A DNA stretch of 38,070 nucleotides, from positions 1 through 38,070 of the forward strand of contig DASPGW010000095.1 in the NCBI GenBank assembly GCA_035620395.1, given 5' to 3'. Numbering within the stretch: position 1 is the stretch's first letter; every line of letters begins with the position of its first letter. Below are positions 34,683-38,070 of the stretch, piece by piece. The position numbers and the translations under genes were made by a program. The notes under the pieces were generated by a model. That model worked only from the letters and a program-made list of their open reading frames with translations. It did not search any database and was not told where the DNA came from. This DNA is from Desulfuromonadales bacterium (GTDB lineage: Bacteria > Desulfobacterota > Desulfuromonadia > Desulfuromonadales > DASPGW01).

Positions 34683-34722
34683 ACGAAAAATGCCCCGCCA
34701 TCATGGACGGGGCATTTTTCGT
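34683..34722. terminator. Bidirectional intrinsic terminator
   Basis: ACGAAAAATGCCCCG (34683-34697) pairs perfectly with 34708-34722. Further CCAT/ATGG pairing lies inside the loop. An A-run on the left arm and a T-run on the right give a U-tract in both directions. It can end the thioesterase transcript on + and the 6S RNA on -. Confidence 0.92.
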
Positions 34723-34744
34723 AACATTGGCATACATGCCTATT

Positions 34745-34947
34745 ATCAATGTGCTCCGGGATGCCGACCATTTCTCAAGGTCCGGACCTTGCAAAGATAC
34801 CCGCCTTTGAAAGCCGTTTCAGGCGTCCCACTCGTCGGTGGGCTGGCTCACCACGGCCTTGACCAAGGACATTAACTGAGCTGTTGGTCGGTGCCTCAAG
34901 CTTGGTATCGTGCATCCCAGAGTATTTCAGTGAGCGTTTAATTTGTT
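34745..34947 (-). ncRNA. ssrS: 6S RNA
   Basis: 6S RNA binds the sigma-70 RNA polymerase by imitating an open promoter and reshapes transcription in slow growth. On the minus strand the closing stem is CTCTGGGATGC (34922-34912) with GCATCCCGGAG (34764-34754), almost the same as the E. coli CTCTGAGATG/CATCTCGGAG stem. Next to it are CAAGGTCC/GGACCTTG and GGTCGG segments that mirror the E. coli 3' half. The central ACGCCTGAAACGGC recalls the conserved GCCTTAAAACTGC. A good promoter lies upstream and a terminator downstream, and no protein frame fits. The ends are estimates from promoter position and stem pairing. Confidence 0.85.
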
Positions 34948-34954
34948 TATTCTT

Positions 34955-34982
34955 ATGCTATCACTGCTTGTCGACCTGTCAA
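34955..34982 (-). promoter_or_regulatory. Sigma-70 promoter of the 6S RNA gene
   Basis: On the minus strand, a perfect TTGACA (34982-34977) and TAGCAT (34960-34955) are 16 bases apart. The start point near 34948 agrees with the predicted 5' end of the 6S RNA. Confidence 0.8.
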
Positions 34983-35013
34983 GGGCCGCGTATTGTTTTG
35001 CCGGCCGGCTGTC

Positions 35014-36120
35014 TTAATGGCGCAACGCCATTGCCTCCCGCAGTCGGCGACGAGCCATCTGCATGGCCGCCTCCCGGGGATAAAGGTTTTCTTCGGTCAC
35101 GACCTCAAGGAGCTTGCGGGTATTGCTCGTCAACTTTTCCTTGATGGTTATCATCGCCTGTCGTTCGTCCCCGCCGCTGTATTCGACAGCGGCGCAGATG
35201 ACTCCCCCAGCATTGGCGATGAAATCCGGGATGCAGAGGACCCCCCGCTCGTGCAGCATGCGCTCGGCCTCTTCGGTTACCGGGATATTGGCACCTTCGA
35301 TAATGATGCGAGCCTTTACCCGATGGACGTTGGCAACCGTGATTACGTCCGGTCTTGCGGCCGGGATCAGCAGGTCGCAGGGGAGTTCGACGAGCTCTGG
35401 CCCCTTGAGTCGCCGAGCATCCGGATAGGCAAGAACCGTCCCTTTTTCTTCTTTTATGCGGGCCAGCTCCGTCACGTCAAGCCCTTCCTGCCGGTATATG
35501 GCGCCGGAAGAATCGCTGGCCGCCACCAGTCGGATGCCCATGTCGGCGAGAAAACGGGCCGCATGCCGGCCGACGTTGCCGAATCCCTGTATCGCCAGGG
35601 TGGCGTCCGCAATCATAATGCCGGCGAAGGGGAGGGCGAGTCCGGCCACCTGGGCGAGCCCGTAGCCCGTGGCACCGATCTCGTCGAGGGGAATGCCGCC
35701 AAGGCTACGGGGGCGGCCGATGCAACGGCCGATCTCTTCGTAAATCCAGCCCATGCAGCGTTCGTCCGTACCCATGTCCGGCCCGGGAATGTAGTCGACC
35801 AGATCGCGGATGCTGCGGGCAAAGGCGCGCAGCAAGGTTTCCTTGTCGGCATGGTGCGGATCGGCCAGGATCCCGGATTTGCCGCCGCCATGCGGGAGTC
35901 CGGCCGCCGCATTCTTGAGGGTCATCGCCCTCGCCAGGCGGAAAATCTCGCTCGTACCGATGTCCGACGCCAGCCGAACCCCGCCGATAGCCGGTCCGCA
36001 GGCGACATTGTCGATGACGACGATCCCTTTCATCCCGGTTTGCGGATCGTAGAGATGGACCGTTTTGGCCGGTCCCAGCTCGTCAGCCCAGGTGTCGAAT
36101 ATGTCATCTTTGGTCGTCAT
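35014..36120 (-). CDS. Glu/Leu/Phe/Val (ELFV) family amino-acid dehydrogenase
   Basis: This is an NAD(P)-dependent oxidative deaminase of the glutamate/leucine dehydrogenase superfamily. It has 368 residues, close to leucine dehydrogenases and shorter than usual glutamate dehydrogenases (~410-450). Segments seen are GPAIGGVRLA, TLKNAAAGLPHGGGKSGI with the substrate-site lysine, and PGPDMGTDERCMGW with the catalytic Asp. GGIPLDEIGATGYGL, the Rossmann IQGFGNVGRHAA, and EGANIPVTEEAE and PDFIANAGGVI follow. The specificity cannot be assigned, because GGGKSG differs from both GGAKGG (GDH) and GGGKAV (LeuDH). It has its own promoter and precedes 6S RNA on the same strand. Confidence 0.9.
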   Translation of the reverse strand: MTTKDDIFDTWADELGPAKTVHLYDPQTGMKGIVVIDNVACGPAIGGVRLASDIGTSEIFRLARAMTLKNAAAGLPHGGGKSGILADPHHADKETLLRAFARSIRDLVDYIPGPDMGTDERCMGWIYEEIGRCIGRPRSLGGIPLDEIGATGYGLAQVAGLALPFAGIMIADATLAIQGFGNVGRHAARFLADMGIRLVAASDSSGAIYRQEGLDVTELARIKEEKGTVLAYPDARRLKGPELVELPCDLLIPAARPDVITVANVHRVKARIIIEGANIPVTEEAERMLHERGVLCIPDFIANAGGVICAAVEYSGGDERQAMITIKEKLTSNTRKLLEVVTEENLYPREAAMQMARRRLREAMALRH

Positions 36121-36153
36121 CGAGAGAAGATCCTGTTCGGGTGGCCTATTTTC

Positions 36154-36181
36154 AGTATAACGAATGCTGATGACGGCGCAA
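36154..36181 (-). promoter_or_regulatory. Promoter of the ELFV dehydrogenase gene
   Basis: On the minus strand, TTGCGC (36181-36176) and TATACT (36159-36154) are 16 bases apart, about 34 bases before the start codon. A GGCGG/CCGCC hairpin lies just upstream of the -35 box. Confidence 0.55.
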
Positions 36182-36281
36182 ACCGGGCGGAAATCCCGCC
36201 GTGAACGGCAAAAGGGGGCGCGCAGGACAGGCAGGTTGTGCTAATATGCTTCCCTGCGGCCATGAAATACAGGAAGCCTTT

Positions 36282-36377
36282 ACCACAGAGAGCACCGAGA
36301 GACCCTGGAGACCACAGAGGAAGCCATAAGCTCAAATCTCTGTGCTCTCGGTTACAAATCTTTGTGAGCGCTGTGGT
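36282..36377. repeat. CACAGAG-type long inverted repeat upstream of the rlu gene
   Basis: ACCACAG (36282-36288) pairs with CTGTGGT (36371-36377) at the outer ends. Inner CAGAGAGCACCGAGA-like and TCTCTGTGCTCTCGG-like segments are complementary in parts. The units are about seven bases long (ACCACAG, AGAGCAC, CGAGAGA), so it probably belongs to the heptad class. The rest of the 36121-36406 gap holds only the ELFV promoter. Confidence 0.6.
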
Positions 36378-36406
36378 GAAGATTGTGATTTAGGTAGCTT
36401 AAAATT

Positions 36407-37336
36407 ATGCCCCGAACCACCTACCGCTTCACTCCCAACGCCGAAGATGCCGGCATGCGCCTCGACCAGTTCGTCGCCGGCCGCAGTGCCGATCTTTCGC
36501 GGACCCTGGTGCGCAAGCTCGTCGACCTGGGTGGGGTGCATATCGGCGGTCGTCGAACCCGCCGCTGTTCCTATCCAGTCCAGGCCGGGGAGATTGTAGA
36601 GATCTACGTCGATGGCCTGCCGCTGGAGCCTTACCAGGTAGAGGCAGCGGCAGTCGTCTACCGGGACTCCTATCTGATTGGGGTCGACAAACCGGCCGGG
36701 GTCGAGACGCAGCCGACGCCGGCCCGCTTCAAGGGGACGCTCTATGCTGCGCTGCTCGACTATCTGCACGATCCATTTCGTCCGCAGCAGGCGCCTGAAC
36801 TCGGCATGGTGCAGCGGCTCGACCGGGATACGTCCGGAGTCATGGTCTTCTCCATCCATCCGCGGGCCCATCGCGGGTTGACCGAGGCCTTCGCCGGTCG
36901 CCAGGCTCGCAAGCGCTACCTGGCCCTTGTGGCTGGCCGGATGACGGCGCCGGAGGGAGAATTTCGCTCCATGCTGGCCCGCAGTCGGGCGACCAACAAA
37001 GTCAAGTCGGTCGAGCGGGGCGGCAAGGAGGCCGTGACCATCTACCGCGTGCTCGAAGAGTTTGCCGCTGCCACGCTGGTCGAAGTGGAGATAGTCACCG
37101 GCCGCTCGCACCAGATCCGCGCTCATTTTGCCGAATCCGGTCATCCTCTGCTCGGCGACCAGCGCTATGGTGGCTCCGTCGACCGGCACGGATACCCGAT
37201 ACGGCGGCAGATGCTGCATTCCTGGCGTCTCTCCTTAAAGCATCCGGTCAGCGGCCAGCCCCTTGAGCTGGAGGCGCCGATCCCGGCCGACATGGCGGGA
37301 CTGCTGGCGGAACTCAGATGTTCTAAAATTCAGTAA
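36407..37336 (+). CDS. RluA-family pseudouridine synthase
   Basis: It isomerises uridine to pseudouridine in rRNA or tRNA. The 309-residue protein has an N-terminal S4 RNA-binding domain (about residues 15-70, MRLDQFVAGRSADLSRTLVRKLVDLGGVHI). The catalytic core follows, with VDKPAGVETQPT, the catalytic Asp in VQRLDRDTSGVMVF, ARKRYLALVAG, and GRSHQIRAHFAESGHPLLGDQRYGG. The target position cannot be told from sequence, so RluC/RluD-type assignment is left open. The ATG at 36407 lacks a strong ribosome site. Confidence 0.93.
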   Translation: MPRTTYRFTPNAEDAGMRLDQFVAGRSADLSRTLVRKLVDLGGVHIGGRRTRRCSYPVQAGEIVEIYVDGLPLEPYQVEAAAVVYRDSYLIGVDKPAGVETQPTPARFKGTLYAALLDYLHDPFRPQQAPELGMVQRLDRDTSGVMVFSIHPRAHRGLTEAFAGRQARKRYLALVAGRMTAPEGEFRSMLARSRATNKVKSVERGGKEAVTIYRVLEEFAAATLVEVEIVTGRSHQIRAHFAESGHPLLGDQRYGGSVDRHGYPIRRQMLHSWRLSLKHPVSGQPLELEAPIPADMAGLLAELRCSKIQ

Positions 37337-37352
37337 TTGGTGGTTTGAAAGC

Positions 37353-37401
37353 TGTCCGTTGTCCGTTGTAAAACCTTGAAACCAATTACAACTGACAACG
37401 G
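37353..37401. repeat. Heptad-phased inverted repeat, rlu-lgt gap
   Basis: The left arm has TGTCCGT twice, then TGTAAAA. Bases 37356-37369 match the reverse complement of 37388-37401 at 13 of 14 positions. A second inverted repeat (TAATTGG at 37334-37340 with CCAATTA at 37382-37388) is interleaved with it. The unit is close to that of the argC element. Confidence 0.7.
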
Positions 37402-37431
37402 CCGGCGCGAAGCGCCTGACAGAGGAAATCC

Positions 37432-38070
37432 ATGCTCCCTTTTCCCGAAATCGATCCCGTCATCGTCCGCATCGGCCCGCTGGCGGTGCGCTGGTACGGC
37501 ATGATGTACCTGCTAGGCTTTGTCGGCGCCTGGTTCGTCATTCGCAACCTTGCCCGCCGGCGCTCGCTGCCACTGGATGCCGACGGGATTTCCGACCTCC
37601 TCTTCTACGGCATTGTGGGGGTCATTCTTGGCGGTCGCCTCGGCTACGTACTCTTCTACAACTCCGCCTACTATTTCCAGCATCCCCTGGAGAGTTTCGC
37701 TGTCTGGGAAGGGGGGATGAGCTTTCACGGCGGGTTGCTCGGTGTTGTGGTCGCCGCCATCGTCTTCTGCCACCGTCGAAGACTGCCGATGCTGCTGACC
37801 GGCGATATTCTGGTGACGGCAGCCACCATCGGCCTGGGGCTCGGGCGGGTCGGCAATTTCATCAACGGCGAGCTGTGGGGCCGGGTCACCGATGTACCCT
37901 GGGGGATGGTCTTTCCCGGCGCCGGTCCGCTGCCGCGCCATCCGAGCCAGCTATACGAGGCTCTGCTCGAAGGGGTGGTCCTGTTCGCCGTGCTCTGGCT
38001 TCTGCACCGGCGGCGGTCTGCCCCCGGGATTCCTTTCTTTACCTTTTTTCTGTTATACGGGGCGTTCCGT
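37432..38070 (+). CDS. lgt: Prolipoprotein diacylglyceryl transferase (5' part, cut by window end)
   Basis: This integral membrane enzyme moves diacylglycerol from phosphatidylglycerol to the lipobox Cys of prolipoproteins. The first 213 codons are present and the frame is open at the window end. Segments seen are VRIGPLAVRWYGMMYLLGF (periplasmic start and first helix), GVILGGRLGYVLFYN, FAVWEGGMSFHGGLLG with the essential His, and the Lgt signature GRVGNFINGELWGRVTD. PRHPSQLYEALLEG follows. AGAGGAAA lies upstream of the ATG. Only the last two helices or so are missing. Confidence 0.96.
   Translation, partial: MLPFPEIDPVIVRIGPLAVRWYGMMYLLGFVGAWFVIRNLARRRSLPLDADGISDLLFYGIVGVILGGRLGYVLFYNSAYYFQHPLESFAVWEGGMSFHGGLLGVVVAAIVFCHRRRLPMLLTGDILVTAATIGLGLGRVGNFINGELWGRVTDVPWGMVFPGAGPLPRHPSQLYEALLEGVVLFAVLWLLHRRRSAPGIPFFTFFLLYGAFR

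Noticed and set aside
36176-36210. GCAAACCGGGCGG segment as a riboswitch for the ELFV gene or rlu gene
   Set aside because: It is only a short GC hairpin upstream of a promoter, with no match to a known aptamer layout.

Overview
This is a chromosomal window from a GC-rich Gram-negative bacterium. The best match is a deltaproteobacterium of the Desulfuromonadales (Geobacter/Desulfuromonas/Pelobacter-like). The reasons are the gene neighbourhood (pheA-tyrA-aroA-cmk-ispH-rpsA-sppA-ihfB, and queA-tgt-yajC-secD-secF), a T-box in front of leuA, and the short HacA-like form of LeuC. The assignment rests on recognised protein families and gene order, not on a database search. Nearly all genes are on the + strand. 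The exceptions are an aminotransferase/formate-nitrite-transporter pair, a glutamate/leucine-type dehydrogenase and a 6S RNA gene.

Layout. Positions 1-7080 hold a T-box leader with a leucine (CUC) specifier, then leuA, leuC and leuD. An unrelated trio follows (nitroreductase, RelE-like protein with a zinc-knuckle insert, MaoC-like hydratase), and then leuB with its own strong promoter. Positions 7197-13722 hold two different aspartate-semialdehyde dehydrogenases in tandem, an EcfT-type membrane protein, truA, a universal stress protein, the rplM-rpsI ribosomal operon and argC. Positions 13817-16168 hold a small Cys-rich protein, a YgiQ radical-SAM protein and a frameshifted DUF2065 gene. Positions 16260-23833 hold queA, tgt, yajC, secD, secF, a TPR lipid-side protein and recJ. 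The minus-strand pair lies at 23887-25886. Positions 26077-34178 hold phenylalanine/tyrosine/chorismate biosynthesis (pheA, tyrA, aroA), then cmk, ispH, rpsA, sppA and the IHF beta subunit. The window ends with a hotdog thioesterase, a 6S RNA, an ELFV dehydrogenase, an RluA-family pseudouridine synthase and the 5' part of lgt.

How it fits together. Much of the window is amino-acid biosynthesis: Leu, the aspartate family, Arg, and Phe/Tyr/shikimate. The rest is translation and tRNA modification, protein export and membrane-anchored proteolysis. Leucine supply is sensed by uncharged tRNA-Leu at the T-box, and growth-phase control of RNA polymerase is represented by 6S RNA.

The most unusual signal is not a gene. 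At least ten intergenic gaps contain sequence phased in imperfect 7-base units, usually arranged as two complementary arms that can fold into a hairpin. Each locus has its own unit (for example GGTCCGT, GGCTAAA, GGCATGA, GCAAGAT), but the two arms within a locus match each other. One copy forms the aroA/cmk stop-start overlap. A second repeat class is a GC-rich palindrome with ends GTAGGGGC/GCCCCTAC, present between leuC and leuD and twice between the two asd genes.
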